Positions 20,866 to 29,618 are shown, counted from the stretch's first letter. The stretch is 64,000 nt of DNA from Oscillospiraceae bacterium (GCA_009777725.1 WRLG01000013.1:1-64000); one strand, 5' to 3'. The notes: a model not told the origin generated them from the letters alone. A program made the numbers and translations.

Positions 20866-21303
20866 ATGCCAATCGCGACCATTGCGGTAAAAATTAAGCG
20901 AAAAGCGGCAGAGAGAGGGGCACTAAAAGCTATGATAATCCTTATAATTTTTATTATTATTGCTTGTTTTGTTGTTGGAGAAGTAATGAATTTGGGTGCT
21001 CCGGGTGTTATTAGCTTTTTGGCGGGGCTTTTTATAGGTGTTGGCGTAGTAGCGACAGGTTATGAGGGTGCCGGAGCCTTACTTCCATCAGTAGTTGTTT
21101 GGATTATCGGTCTTTTTATTTCACTTAAAATTAAGGAAAAAAAGTCATCGCCATACTATCCGCCTTATCTAATTGACCTTGACCCGGCTAAGAACAGCGA
21201 ATTATGCGGAAATTTAAATACTGATGGATTCTTTTGCAGGAGAACCGGCAAACCATGCACAGGAAAAAACGCATCAAAAAGAGATTGCTATTTCTCAATC
21301 TGA
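20866..21303 (+). CDS. Membrane protein with cysteine-rich C-terminal tail
   Basis: Up to 145 residues. Three hydrophobic segments fill the first two thirds. The tail has five cysteines in CGNLNTDGFFC, then CTG and DCYF, a likely metal-binding knuckle or disulphide cluster. I do not recognise the family. The start is uncertain: ATG 20866 lacks a clear ribosome site, while ATG 20932 follows GAGAGGGG by 13 bases and would begin at the first membrane helix (MIILIIF). It is 11 bases after the previous gene and six before the next ribosome site, so the three are probably co-transcribed. Confidence 0.6.
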   Translation: MPIATIAVKIKRKAAERGALKAMIILIIFIIIACFVVGEVMNLGAPGVISFLAGLFIGVGVVATGYEGAGALLPSVVVWIIGLFISLKIKEKKSSPYYPPYLIDLDPAKNSELCGNLNTDGFFCRRTGKPCTGKNASKRDCYFSI

Positions 21304-21333
21304 TAAATTTTGCAGGAAAGGAATGAATCATTC

Positions 21334-21573
21334 ATGCCGATAAGAGATGTTTACGGTAAAATTATCGTAAAGCAGGTAGGAAACAGGCTTTTGGACAATT
21401 ACGGAAGCTGGGTTTATGAAATTCGAGGCGACCGAATTTATGACACATACGGGAATTGGAAATACGAAATTAGAGGAGGACGAATTTACGATACCTGTGG
21501 AAATTGGAAGTATGAAATTCGCGGCGACCGAATTTATAACACATCGGGAAAATGGCTGGGGTCGGATTATTGA
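21334..21573 (+). CDS. Small protein built of 16-residue tandem repeats
   Basis: Seventy-nine residues, consisting mainly of three consecutive 16-residue repeats of the form YGNWKYEIRGDRIYDT plus partial units at both ends. The DNA shows the same 48-base period (21400-21447, 21448-21495, 21496-21543), with differences mostly at third positions. Each unit reads as two short beta strands with Trp/Tyr and a Gly turn, so a beta-sheet or beta-solenoid fold is likely. There is no signal peptide or membrane segment. The ATG lies 11 bases after AGGAAAGGA. Function unknown. Confidence 0.7.
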   Translation: MPIRDVYGKIIVKQVGNRLLDNYGSWVYEIRGDRIYDTYGNWKYEIRGGRIYDTCGNWKYEIRGDRIYNTSGKWLGSDY

Positions 21574-21670
21574 GTAATAAAATTCTATTATGTCTCGTGG
21601 TCAAGACACGCTATTTCAACGCTTGCCAGAATAGGTCATAAAGAAGCGTTAAAGTTACAATAAAAAACAT

Positions 21671-21702
21671 AAAAACAGGGTTTAGTTGAAGCCCTGTTTT
21701 TT
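21671..21702 (+). terminator. Terminator after the accessory group
   Basis: AAAACAGGG (21672-21680) pairs with CCCTGTTTT (21692-21700) around TTTAGTTGAAG, and the T run continues. It ends transcription of the 20.3-21.6 kb genes. Confidence 0.75.
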
Positions 21703-21763
21703 ATATATTACCTTGGGTAAATAAATTTTTTAAAATTTATTTTGCAATATTTGTCGAAAAAGC

Positions 21764-21792
21764 TTGACAAGTCACTTTTTATGTGGTATTAT
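21764..21792 (+). promoter_or_regulatory. Consensus promoter of the 21896 gene
   Basis: TTGACA (21764-21769), 17 bases ending TGG (extended -10), TATTAT (21787-21792). Its leader of about 95 bases is longer than usual here. Confidence 0.85.
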
Positions 21793-21895
21793 TCATTTAC
21801 AGGCGTAGATTGACGAAATAAAAAGCATAAATAAGAAAGGATGTTTAAACACGTGGAAAACAAAGTATTAAAGGTAAAGGAAGGAGAAGATAATC

Positions 21896-22306
21896 ATGAA
21901 TAACGGAAATGTTGAAAAAGCCAAGGAAGTGCTTAAAAAGGCGAATCGGGAATTCACCGACTTATGCAGAATTATAGCGGAGGAAGTGCCGATTGATAAG
22001 GATGCTCTTCAAATTTACCGAACAACAGCGGAGCTTAATATACTAACCTCTCAGCTCATTGACAAGGACGAGCCAAGGACTTACGAGGGTGCAATTGAGG
22101 TTAACAACAGGCAGGCTATGGTTTCAATAAAAGACATTGAAATCAGAGGAAGCATAGAGTTTGAGATTGAGCAGGAAGGAAATTGGGTTAGAGGTCGCCG
22201 CGAAAACAGTCAATACGGGCAGATTTTTATAGGCGATGGCATCTCCTTGATTCTTTCGGACGGCATGAAGGGGCGAGTGTCACTGCCGCTTAAAGAATAC
22301 AAATAA
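21896..22306 (+). CDS. Uncharacterised protein, possibly DUF5348-like
   Basis: 136 residues, soluble, with no signal or membrane segment. The first half is helical and charged. The second half is a small beta domain with NWVRGRRENSQYGQIFIGDG and LILSDGMKGRVSLP, which recalls the DUF5348 pattern of a W..GR strand followed by a G-M-R strand. I hold this weakly. It has its own promoter and terminator, so it is a single-gene unit. GGAGAAG lies nine bases before the ATG. Confidence 0.65.
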   Translation: MNNGNVEKAKEVLKKANREFTDLCRIIAEEVPIDKDALQIYRTTAELNILTSQLIDKDEPRTYEGAIEVNNRQAMVSIKDIEIRGSIEFEIEQEGNWVRGRRENSQYGQIFIGDGISLILSDGMKGRVSLPLKEYK

Positions 22307-22330
22307 GCGAAATGGATTATGGCTTCCAAA

Positions 22331-22368
22331 TTCCGAAAGCATCAGCTAAGATGCTTTCGGGATTTTTA
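22331..22368 (+). terminator. Terminator of the 21896 gene
   Basis: CCGAAAGCATC (22333-22343) pairs perfectly with GATGCTTTCGG (22350-22360) and is followed by GATTTTTATT. Confidence 0.88.
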
Positions 22369-22404
22369 TTCGTGCGTTTACCGCGTATAAAGTAATGAAA
22401 ACGC

Positions 22405-22433
22405 TTGACAAAGCCTTTAATGTTGTGTATAAT
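22405..22433 (+). promoter_or_regulatory. Consensus promoter of the nfeD-flotillin pair
   Basis: TTGACA (22405-22410), 17 bases, TATAAT (22428-22433). Transcription would begin near 22440, only about 16 bases before the proposed start codon. Confidence 0.85.
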
Positions 22434-22455
22434 TAAAAAAACAGTATTAAGGGGG

Positions 22456-23106
22456 ATGAAAAAAATTATTGAAAATACTAATATATGGTGGGAAGGTCTG
22501 GACAATATTATTAAAATCCTCTACTGCATAGCAATCCCTTCTACTTTAGTGATGCTTATCCAGACTGTCCTGTCACTATGCGGATTCGGAGATGGTATGG
22601 ACGTTAACATAAGCGATACCTCCGCTCTTGACTTCAGCGCGACTGATGTGGATATAGCCGACCTCGGAAATGTCCCCGATTCGCCCGTATCAACGAATTA
22701 CAGCGGCTTGAAGCTGATTACGATTCAAGGGGTTATGACATTTTTTACTATATTTTCATGGTGCGCTATCGCGCTTATTGCTTCGGGTGTGCCGGTTGCG
22801 GCGGGGCTGGTCGTTGGGGCTTGCGCCGGAAGTGCCGCGATGTACGGCGCGGCGGCATTAATTAAATTCCTAAAATCGCTGACTCATGACGGAACCTTGA
22901 ATTTAAGCAATGCCATAGGCGAAGCGGCGGAGGTTTATATGCCGATTCCCCCTAAGGGCGAGGGCTCGGGAAAGGTAACCCTTCATGTTCAAGGGCGTTT
23001 TATGGAATGTTCGGCTGTTACAAACGAGCACGGTACGCTAAAAACAGGAGAAAGCGTAAAGGTAACAGGTCTGCAGGGCGAAATGCTGGTGGTAGAGGCG
23101 GTTTAG
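22456..23106 (+). CDS. NfeD-like membrane protein (YuaF type), partner of flotillin
   Basis: About 216 residues with one early hydrophobic segment, an acidic loop (MDVNISDTSALDFSATDVDIADLG), two further segments rich in Gly/Ala, then a C-terminal OB-like domain. That domain has GEAAEVYMPIPPKGEGSG and ends ESVKVTGLQGEMLVVEAV. NfeD2 proteins have this layout and are encoded with flotillins, with which they act in membrane microdomains; flotillin is 57 bases downstream. The start is awkward: AAGGGGG directly abuts ATG 22456. The open frame runs upstream into the promoter, so I keep 22456. Confidence 0.8.
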   Translation: MKKIIENTNIWWEGLDNIIKILYCIAIPSTLVMLIQTVLSLCGFGDGMDVNISDTSALDFSATDVDIADLGNVPDSPVSTNYSGLKLITIQGVMTFFTIFSWCAIALIASGVPVAAGLVVGACAGSAAMYGAAALIKFLKSLTHDGTLNLSNAIGEAAEVYMPIPPKGEGSGKVTLHVQGRFMECSAVTNEHGTLKTGESVKVTGLQGEMLVVEAV

Positions 23107-23163
23107 TTTTGACAATAACATAAGAACCTTAGATAAGCGAAATTAAAAACAGGAGGGTTTTTT

Positions 23164-24756
23164 ATGCCTGATTTGCAAATTGAAACGGTGATTTTTATCT
23201 GCGTGGTCGTTGTTGCGGTGATTTCTTTGGCGGCGGCTGTCTTGTCGAGATACCGCAAATGCCCGTCCGACAAAATTTTGGTGAAATACGGTAAGCTTCG
23301 CGCTGAAAACGGCGTGAAAAGGAGCGCGGAGTGTATCCACGGGGGTGCGGCGTTTATCGTGCCCGTCATTCAATCGTATCAGTACTTAGACCTTACGCCT
23401 ATGTCGATTAACATCGACCTTAGAAACGCGCTTTCAAAGCAGAATATCCGCGTTGACGTACCGTCAAGGTTTACGGTGGGGATTTCGACCGAGCCCGGAA
23501 TCATGCAGAATGCCGCCGAGCGGTTGCTTGGGCTGAAGCTTGTAGAAATCCAAGAATTGGCAAAGGATATTATTCTGGGTCAGCTTCGTCTTGTCATCGC
23601 GACTATGGAGATTGAGGAGATTAATACCGACCGTGATAAGTTTTTAATCGCGGTATCTAAGAATGTTGAGCTTGAGCTTAAAAAAATCGGGCTTCGCCTT
23701 ATTAACGTGAATATTACGGATATTAAGGACGAATCGGGCTACATTGAGGCGTTGGGTAAAGAGGCGGCGGCAAAGGCTATTAACGATGCTAAAAAGAGCG
23801 TTGCCGAGAAAGACCGCGATGGTGCGGTCGGGCAGGCGAATGCTTACCGCGACCAGCGTATCCAAGTAGCGGCGGCGAACGCTACCGCAATTGAGGGCGA
23901 GAATAATGCTAAAATAGAGATTTCGCAATCGGAAGCTTTGCGTAAGCAAAAGGAAGCGGAAGCGGATGCGCGGGCGACCAATAACGCTAAAAAAGCAATT
24001 GCCGAAACGGAGCGCGATGGTGAAATCGGGCAGGCGAACGCGCTTAAAGACCAGAGAATCCAAGTGGCATCGGCAAATGCCTCCGCTATTGAGGGCGAAA
24101 ACAATGCAAGGGTATCCATAGCGCAATCGGAGGCTTTGCGGCGCGAAAAAGAGGCTGAGGCGTTAAAGCAGGCAACGGCGGCGGAAGCGGTTCAGTCCGC
24201 GAGGGCTAAGCAGGAGGCGTATCTTGCCCAACAACAAGCCGAGCTTGCGCGCGCGGAGTTGGAAACGGCTACGCGGAGAGCCGATATAATTGTCAAGGCG
24301 CAGATTGAGAAAGAGCAAACCGTGATTGACGCGGAGGCTAAAGCCGAGGTCACACGCCGCCACGCGCAAGGCGATGCGGACGCGGTTTACGCCAAGATGT
24401 TGGCAGAAGCTAAGGGTGCTAAGGAAATTCTCGAAAAGCAGGCAGAGGGTATGAGTGCGCTTGTGAAATCGGCGGGGGATAACCCCGATGCGGCGGTTAA
24501 GCTTATTATCGCCGACAAGCTGGAGGTTCTTACAAAAATCCAAGTTGAAGCAATCAAAAACATCAAAATTGATAAGGTTACGGTCTGGGACAGCGGCGCG
24601 AACAGCGCGGACGGCAAAACCGCAACGGCTGATTTTCTCTCCGGCATGATGAAGTCGGTGCCGCCGTTAAACGAGCTTTTTAAACAGTCCGGCATGGAAT
24701 TGCCGCAGCTTTTGGGCAGAGAACTTGAAGCGAATAACGAAACGGAAGCATTGTAA
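23164..24756 (+). CDS. floT: Flotillin (SPFH protein) with a duplicated 66-residue coiled-coil segment
   Basis: Flotillins are membrane-anchored scaffold proteins that organise lipid domains. The 530 residues have an N-terminal hairpin or transmembrane segment, an SPFH domain (about residues 40-200), a long Ala/Glu/Lys coiled coil, and a C-terminal region ending in oligomerisation helices. Two perfect-length copies of a 66-residue unit (starting NDAKKSV and NNAKKAI, DNA 23782-23979 and 23980-24177) lie head to tail in the coiled coil. Each contains GQANA and IEGENNA. GGAGGG lies before the ATG. It is co-transcribed with the NfeD gene. Confidence 0.93.
   Translation: MPDLQIETVIFICVVVVAVISLAAAVLSRYRKCPSDKILVKYGKLRAENGVKRSAECIHGGAAFIVPVIQSYQYLDLTPMSINIDLRNALSKQNIRVDVPSRFTVGISTEPGIMQNAAERLLGLKLVEIQELAKDIILGQLRLVIATMEIEEINTDRDKFLIAVSKNVELELKKIGLRLINVNITDIKDESGYIEALGKEAAAKAINDAKKSVAEKDRDGAVGQANAYRDQRIQVAAANATAIEGENNAKIEISQSEALRKQKEAEADARATNNAKKAIAETERDGEIGQANALKDQRIQVASANASAIEGENNARVSIAQSEALRREKEAEALKQATAAEAVQSARAKQEAYLAQQQAELARAELETATRRADIIVKAQIEKEQTVIDAEAKAEVTRRHAQGDADAVYAKMLAEAKGAKEILEKQAEGMSALVKSAGDNPDAAVKLIIADKLEVLTKIQVEAIKNIKIDKVTVWDSGANSADGKTATADFLSGMMKSVPPLNELFKQSGMELPQLLGRELEANNETEAL
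23782..24177 (+). repeat. Tandem duplication of 198 bp within the flotillin gene
   Basis: Unit 1 is 23782-23979 and unit 2 is 23980-24177, with no bases between. The proteins are about 70% identical, while the DNA has diverged mainly at third positions, so the duplication is old and kept in frame. Many flotillins carry such heptad-rich segments. Confidence 0.85.
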
Positions 24757-24838
24757 GAAGCAGGGCGGAAAATTCGCCGGAACACAGGCGGCGAACGGCT
24801 ATGAGAACGGCTTCTTATGATAAGAAAGGTTGATAAAA

Positions 24839-26212
24839 ATGTCGGCTCAAAAATCAATGGAAAAAATTGTTAATCTTTGCAAAAACAGGGGCTTCATCTA
24901 CCCCGGCTCGGAGATTTACGGGGGACTTGCCAATACTTGGGATTACGGACCGCTTGGCGTTGAGTTTAAAAATAATGTCAAAAGAGCTTGGTGGAAAAAG
25001 TTTGTGCAGGAGTGCCCTTATAATGTGGGGCTTGACAGCGCAATCCTTATGAACCCTCAAGTTTGGGTTGCGTCGGGTCATGCCTGCGGCTTCTCCGACC
25101 CGCTTATGGATTGCAAGGAGTGCAAAACCCGCCACCGCGCCGACCAGCTGATTGAAGCTAATTCCGATGCTGTTCCGGCGGGGTGGTCAAATGAAGAAAT
25201 GTCTGAGTTTATTGAGAAAAACAATATCCCCTGCCCTAAATGCCAAAAGACAAATTTTACGGCTATACGGCAATTTAATCTTATGTTTAAGACATTTCAA
25301 GGCATTACCGAGGACAGTAAAAACGAGATTTACCTCCGACCCGAAACGGCGCAGGGGATTTTTATAAATTTCGGCAATATTCAAAGGACGGCGCGGAAAA
25401 AGATACCGTTCGGCGTTTGCCAAACAGGAAAGGCTTTTCGGAATGAAATTACCCCGGGTAACTTTATTTTCCGCACCCGCGAGTTTGAGCAGATGGAGCT
25501 TGAATTTTTCTGCAAGCCGGGCACTGATTTGGAATGGTTTGAATACTGGAGAGGGTTCTGCCGCGATTGGCTGTTTTCTCTGGGACTTAAAGAAGAAAAC
25601 GTAAGGCTGCGCGACCACAATAAGGACGAGCTTTGCTTCTACTCCAAAGCCACGACCGATATTGAGTATCTTTTCCCTTTCGGCTGGGGAGAGCTTTGGG
25701 GCATAGCCGACAGAACGGATTACGACCTAACCCAGCATATAAATTCCAGCGGGAAGAGCTTGGAATATTTTGACCCGGATGATAACTCAAAGTATATCCC
25801 TTATGTTGTTGAGCCGTCTGTAGGGGTTGACCGCGCCGCTCTTGCGTTTTTCTGCGAGGCTTACGATGAGGAGGAGTTGGAAGGCGGAGAGGTTCGCACG
25901 GTAATGCACTTTCATCCGGCGTTAGCACCGGTTAAGGCGGCTGTTCTTCCGCTTACAAAGAAGCTGAAGGAGCAATCGACAGAGGTTTATTCCATGCTGG
26001 CGAAAAGGTTTAATGTCGAGTATGACGAGGCAGGTGCAATCGGGAAGCGGTATAGGCGGCAGGATGAAATCGGCACTCCGTTCTGCATAACCTTTGACTT
26101 TGATTCAATTGAGGACGGCTGTGTCACAGTCCGCGAGAGGGACAGCATGGCGCAAGAGCGTGTTAAGCTTGACGCGCTAATCGGGTATCTGGAAAAAAGG
26201 CTGGAATTTTAA
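24839..26212 (+). CDS. glyQS: Glycyl-tRNA synthetase, single-chain type
   Basis: Charges tRNA-Gly with glycine. The 457 residues from ATG 24839 (AAGAAAGG nine bases upstream) carry class II motifs: motif 1 around [17 protein letters not shown], motif 2 with [11 protein letters not shown], and motif 3 near [11 protein letters not shown]. The C-terminus is the anticodon-binding domain. CKECKTRH and CPKCQKTNF form a zinc-ribbon-like insertion. This is the homodimeric form, not the alpha2beta2 form. The promoter of pyk overlaps its stop codon. Confidence 0.97.
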   Translation: MSAQKSMEKIVNLCKNRGFIYPGSEIYGGLANTWDYGPLGVEFKNNVKRAWWKKFVQECPYNVGLDSAILMNPQVWVASGHACGFSDPLMDCKECKTRHRADQLIEANSDAVPAGWSNEEMSEFIEKNNIPCPKCQKTNFTAIRQFNLMFKTFQGITEDSKNEIYLRPETAQGIFINFGNIQRTARKKIPFGVCQTGKAFRNEITPGNFIFRTREFEQMELEFFCKPGTDLEWFEYWRGFCRDWLFSLGLKEENVRLRDHNKDELCFYSKATTDIEYLFPFGWGELWGIADRTDYDLTQHINSSGKSLEYFDPDDNSKYIPYVVEPSVGVDRAALAFFCEAYDEEELEGGEVRTVMHFHPALAPVKAAVLPLTKKLKEQSTEVYSMLAKRFNVEYDEAGAIGKRYRRQDEIGTPFCITFDFDSIEDGCVTVRERDSMAQERVKLDALIGYLEKRLEF

Positions 26213-26213
26213 C

Positions 26214-26242
26214 TTGCAATGCTTTGAAATATATGGTATAAT
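26214..26242 (+). promoter_or_regulatory. Promoter of pyk
   Basis: TTGCAA (26214-26219), 17 bases ending TGG, TATAAT (26237-26242). It starts two bases after the glyQS stop and lies 22 bases before the pyk ATG. Confidence 0.75.
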
Positions 26243-26263
26243 AATAAAAAAAAGGAGAAGCTT

Positions 26264-27691
26264 ATGAGGAAAACTAAAATAGTATGCACAATCGGACCGG
26301 CGACCGATGATGAAAAGGTTTTGCGGGAAATGATGCTTGCCGGCATGAACGTAGCGCGCTTCAACTTTTCCCACGGAGACTACGACACGCATAAAAAGAG
26401 ATTTGAGCAATTGGTAAAAATTCGCGAGGAATTAAATCTGCCGATAGCTACGCTTATGGACACAAAGGGTCCCGAGGTTCGTATATGCGAATTTAAAGAC
26501 GGAGAGCCCGTGTGTATTAAAAACGGAGCAACCTTTACTTTAACCACAAAGAGCGTTGAGGGGACGGAGGATATTGTCTCCATAACCCACGAGGGTTTGC
26601 CGGGCGATGTCCGACCGGGTGCGCGGATATTGATAGACGATGGGAATATTGAACTGAGAGCCGAAAAGGTCAACGATACCGATATAATATGCACCGTAAT
26701 ATGCGGCGGTAAGCTTTCTAACAAAAAGGGGATGAACATACCGGGGGTTGAGCTTTCACTCCCTTATATCTCCGACAGCGATATGAGCGACCTTGAATTC
26801 GGGGCGAAAATGAAGTATGATTTTATCGCGGCTTCCTTTGTGCGTTCAGCCGCCGATGTAAATTTAATGAGAAAATACTTAAAAAGCCTGGGCTGGACAA
26901 CGCCGCGTATAATAGCCAAGATTGAAAATCGGGACGGGGTAGACAATATAGACGAAATCATATCAGCCGCCGATGGGATTATGGTAGCGCGGGGAGATTT
27001 GGGGGTTGAAATTCCCTTTGAGCAACTGCCTGCCGTTCAAAAGGATATAATTTCCAAGGTGTATACGGCGGGAAAATCGGTAATAACCGCAACCCAGATG
27101 CTTGAATCAATGGTTGAAAATCCGCGCCCGACAAGAGCCGAAACCACCGATATAGCCAACGCCGTCTATGACGGAACCTCTGCGGTTATGCTTTCGGGCG
27201 AAACGGCGGCGGGCAAGCACCCCGTAGAAGCGGTCAGAACCATGGCGAGAATTGCCGAAACCACCGAGAATACCATCAATTACAAGGTTCGTCATTCCTC
27301 GCAAAGAGTTTTAAACCGTAATACGGTAACCAACGCTATTTCACACGCCGCAGTTACAACGGCGCACGATTTGGGAGCGAAAGCAATCATAACCGTTACC
27401 AAATCCGGCTCAACTGCCAGAGATTTATCAAAATATCGACCGTCGTGCCCTATCATAGGCTGTACGCCAAGCGAAATTGCCTTGCGGCAGATGAATATGA
27501 GCTGGGGCGTAACGCCTATCTATATAGACGAAAAAAAGGACACGGACTCTTTATTTGACTGCGCGGTAAGCGCGGCAATCTCAATAAAACTGGTGGAATC
27601 CGGCGATGTCGCCGTAATTACCGCGGGTATACCGCTCGGCATAGCGGGGAATACAAATATGCTGAAGGTTGAAACTCTTACGATGGATTGA
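26264..27691 (+). CDS. pyk: Pyruvate kinase
   Basis: Converts phosphoenolpyruvate and ADP to pyruvate and ATP, the last step of glycolysis. The 475 residues begin RKTKIVCTIGPATDDEKVL. They contain NVARFNFSHGDYDTH, MDTKGPEVRI, the metal and substrate region KIENRDGVDNIDEI and MVARGDLGVEIP, and TRAETTDIANAVYDG. The C-terminal regulatory domain is present, but there is no extra PEP-utiliser domain as in the 585-residue Bacillus enzyme. GGAGAAG precedes the ATG. Confidence 0.97.
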   Translation: MRKTKIVCTIGPATDDEKVLREMMLAGMNVARFNFSHGDYDTHKKRFEQLVKIREELNLPIATLMDTKGPEVRICEFKDGEPVCIKNGATFTLTTKSVEGTEDIVSITHEGLPGDVRPGARILIDDGNIELRAEKVNDTDIICTVICGGKLSNKKGMNIPGVELSLPYISDSDMSDLEFGAKMKYDFIAASFVRSAADVNLMRKYLKSLGWTTPRIIAKIENRDGVDNIDEIISAADGIMVARGDLGVEIPFEQLPAVQKDIISKVYTAGKSVITATQMLESMVENPRPTRAETTDIANAVYDGTSAVMLSGETAAGKHPVEAVRTMARIAETTENTINYKVRHSSQRVLNRNTVTNAISHAAVTTAHDLGAKAIITVTKSGSTARDLSKYRPSCPIIGCTPSEIALRQMNMSWGVTPIYIDEKKDTDSLFDCAVSAAISIKLVESGDVAVITAGIPLGIAGNTNMLKVETLTMD

Positions 27692-27704
27692 ACGGAGGGA
27701 TATG

Positions 27705-27974
27705 ATGAGTAAGAACGGTGTTAGGAACGCATTGATTTTCTCGGCGGTGTTAACTATTGTTGCATTTGCCATGGACGTGATATTCAAGCCGAATATCAGA
27801 GTTGTCGATGAGGAGGGGAATGTTAAGGCGAATATTTACTCCGGCAAAAAGGGAGTCGCCGCTTCAAATAAGAAGCCGGGTTTCTTGGATGCTCTGGGCA
27901 CATTTGTTAACATTCTATACACGATTATTAATATAATTTTGACCCTTCGCTTGTTTAAAGAGCTTAAAAACTAA
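27705..27974 (+). CDS. Small membrane protein downstream of pyk
   Basis: About 90 residues with an N-terminal hydrophobic segment (ALIFSAVLTIVAFAMDVIF), a polar middle with VVDEEGNVKANIYSGKKG, and a second hydrophobic segment near the end. No family recognised. ATG 27705 is seven bases after CGGAGGG; the preceding codon is also ATG. It lies 13 bases after the pyk stop, so it is probably co-transcribed. Two helices with a polar loop between them are all that can be said. Confidence 0.65.
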   Translation: MSKNGVRNALIFSAVLTIVAFAMDVIFKPNIRVVDEEGNVKANIYSGKKGVAASNKKPGFLDALGTFVNILYTIINIILTLRLFKELKN

Positions 27975-28008
27975 GAACACGGCGGCTTCTGAATCGGAGG
28001 TGAAGGCT

Positions 28009-28071
28009 ATGCCAACCGCACAAGAAGATGTCGCTTGGGTTGAAAAGCTTTACGGCATAAAAGCCGTTTAA
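28009..28071 (+). CDS. Possible 20-residue small protein with a strong ribosome site
   Basis: ATG 28009 follows a near-perfect GGAGGTGA by five bases. The frame encodes MPTAQEDVAWVEKLYGIKAV and stops at 28069-28071. It lies 34 bases after the previous gene in the same transcript and about 37 before a terminator hairpin. The quality of the ribosome site is the only strong evidence; the peptide has no signal, membrane segment or known family. It could also be the vestige of a longer gene. Confidence 0.45.
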   Translation: MPTAQEDVAWVEKLYGIKAV

Positions 28072-28108
28072 CGAGGCTTGAGGACTTAGGAATGAGGACT
28101 GAATAGGT

Positions 28109-28140
28109 AAAGTCCCCCACCTTTACAGGAGGGGGACTTT
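28109..28140. terminator. Terminator hairpin between convergent units
   Basis: AAAGTCCCCC (28109-28118) pairs perfectly with GGGGGACTTT (28131-28140). The T run is weak on both sides. A TTATCAATTGTCCATTG-type repeat tract follows at 28156-28190. It separates the pyk group from the minus-strand lipoprotein. Confidence 0.65.
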
Positions 28141-28191
28141 ATTAGCCGTTCAACTTCAATTATCAATTGTCCATTGTAAATTGTCAATTGT

Positions 28192-28716
28192 TTACAACGC
28201 TGTGCTTAGGATTTTTACTTCAATACCTGCTTCGGGGATTGATATACTTTTCAGTGTGTTTTCGGCAGGGTCAAAGAGAAGCTGATAATCTTGACCGTTG
28301 ACATTGCCGGAAAAACGAACGCCGTCCTCGGTTTGGGTAAAGCTCATCTCGTTCATGGCGGCGGCATTGTCAAAAACGCGGAAAAGGGTTGCAAAGACTG
28401 CGCCCGACTCCAGCTTTTCCAAAGGAATCTCAAAGCTCAATTCCCCCATTGAGGCTACAACGCTTTCGTCATTGTAGTTGAGCGTTAGCCCCGCCATGGT
28501 TTCCGGCTCGGAAACAACCATGCTCCAAAGCCCTGTTCCGTATCGGGTGATTGTCGCTTTAACCTCCGTGCCATCGTAGCTGATAATCACCTCGCTTGTG
28601 AACGCCCTGTTCAAATCAGGGACTTTTCCTTTTATAAGCTCCTCCATTGATTTACAAGATGTAAACATTGTAACAAACAATACTATAAGTATAACAGTTA
28701 AGAATACTTTTTTCAA
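28192..28716 (-). CDS. Lipoprotein of unknown function
   Basis: From TTG 28716 (GGGAGGAG upstream) there are 174 residues. The N-terminus is a lipoprotein signal: KK, a hydrophobic run, then MFTSC with the modified cysteine. The rest is a beta-rich domain with repeated antiparallel strands (EVIISYDGTEVKATITRYG, TLNYNDES). It resembles small substrate-binding or shield domains anchored outside the membrane, but I do not know the family. The TTG overlaps the nnrD stop (TTGA), so the two are coupled in translation despite unlike roles. Confidence 0.75.
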   Translation of the reverse strand: MKKVFLTVILIVLFVTMFTSCKSMEELIKGKVPDLNRAFTSEVIISYDGTEVKATITRYGTGLWSMVVSEPETMAGLTLNYNDESVVASMGELSFEIPLEKLESGAVFATLFRVFDNAAAMNEMSFTQTEDGVRFSGNVNGQDYQLLFDPAENTLKSISIPEAGIEVKILSTAL

Positions 28717-29618
28717 ACTAACTCCTCCCAATCTTTGAACACAAGGGGAAGCTCTGTTATAACATCTGACGGAAGCATACCTGCTTGGGATAGTCTTTCA
28801 GCTGCCCTGTCCGCCGCAAGCCCGTGTATTAAAACTCCAGCCGAAGCCGCTTCAAGGGGCTTCATGCCCTGTGCGGCGAGGGAAGCAATTATCCCGGTCA
28901 GCACATCACCGCTGCCACCCTTGCTCAACCCCGGGTTGCCCGCATGACAAACCTCGGCAAAACCCTCGCCCGTAATGATGGTCGGCACACCCTTGGCGAC
29001 AACAATGATTCCGTATTTTTGAGCCAGCATGACGGCTGTGCCGTATCTGCCCAAGCCGGATTCAATACCCAAGGCGCGCGCTAATCGGGTAAGCTCGGCT
29101 TCGTGCGGCGTGATAATCAGATTGCTCCTTGCGTTCTTTATAATATCTATGTTGTCCGCAAGGCAATTTATTCCGTCCGCGTCTAAAATGATTGGACATT
29201 CAATATTTTTTATAATTTCCTTGACAATTACCGCAACGCCGCCTGTAACCGAAAGCCCGCATCCGATTGAAACAGCGGTAGCTTGCTCTGCCGCGCTTAA
29301 TATTTGAACGACATTTTCTGCGGCAATCGCGCCGCTTTTATCAGCACTTAACGGCAGATAAACGGCTTCATATATTGACGAAGCCAGCCTTTCAATGACT
29401 GACTCCACCGAGGCAAGCCGCACCAACCCCGCACCGCTTCGCAAAGCCGCCAAAGTTGATAACGCCGCCGCCCCGCTCATCCGCTTACAGCCCGCGATAT
29501 TCAAAAGCTTGCCGTAATTGCCCTTATGAGAATCCACCTTTCGCTTGGGCAAAGAGGCGATTACTTTTTCCTCAGACAGCTCCCTTTTTTTGATTTGCTC
29601 GGGCGAAGCGCAGACCAT
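28713..29618 (-). CDS. nnrD: ADP-dependent NAD(P)H-hydrate dehydratase
   Basis: Repairs damaged NADH and NADPH hydrates using ADP. From ATG 29618 (AGAGGAGC eight bases upstream) the protein has 301 residues. The ribokinase-like fold is marked by HKGNYGKLLNIAGCKRMSGAA, VITPHEAELTRL and NPGLSKGGSGDVLTGIIASL. Only the dehydratase half is present; the N-terminal epimerase half found in fused YjeF proteins is missing and is not in this window. It follows the AcpS-like gene by 13 bases, a common Firmicute arrangement. Confidence 0.94.
   Translation of the reverse strand: MVCASPEQIKKRELSEEKVIASLPKRKVDSHKGNYGKLLNIAGCKRMSGAAALSTLAALRSGAGLVRLASVESVIERLASSIYEAVYLPLSADKSGAIAAENVVQILSAAEQATAVSIGCGLSVTGGVAVIVKEIIKNIECPIILDADGINCLADNIDIIKNARSNLIITPHEAELTRLARALGIESGLGRYGTAVMLAQKYGIIVVAKGVPTIITGEGFAEVCHAGNPGLSKGGSGDVLTGIIASLAAQGMKPLEAASAGVLIHGLAADRAAERLSQAGMLPSDVITELPLVFKDWEELV

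Larger units (their letters stand above)
21574..21895 (+). other. Gap with an ORF remnant, a terminator and a strong promoter
   Basis: The first 90 bases include a short open stretch (about 21594-21664) reading SRHAISTLARIGHKEALKL and a stop, without a start or ribosome site. It looks like the 3' remnant of a lost gene. A terminator (21671-21702) and a perfect extended -10 promoter (21764-21792) follow. A 20-codon frame (21841-21903) overlaps the next start, but its AAGAAAGG abuts the ATG, so translation is doubtful. Confidence 0.5.

Noticed and set aside
21400..21543. CRISPR array
   Set aside because: The 48-base units are contiguous without spacers and encode an in-frame protein repeat.
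21841..21903. 20-codon leader peptide ahead of the 21896 gene
   Set aside because: The AAGAAAGG lies directly against the ATG, the peptide has no regulatory codon run, and no attenuator hairpin is nearby.
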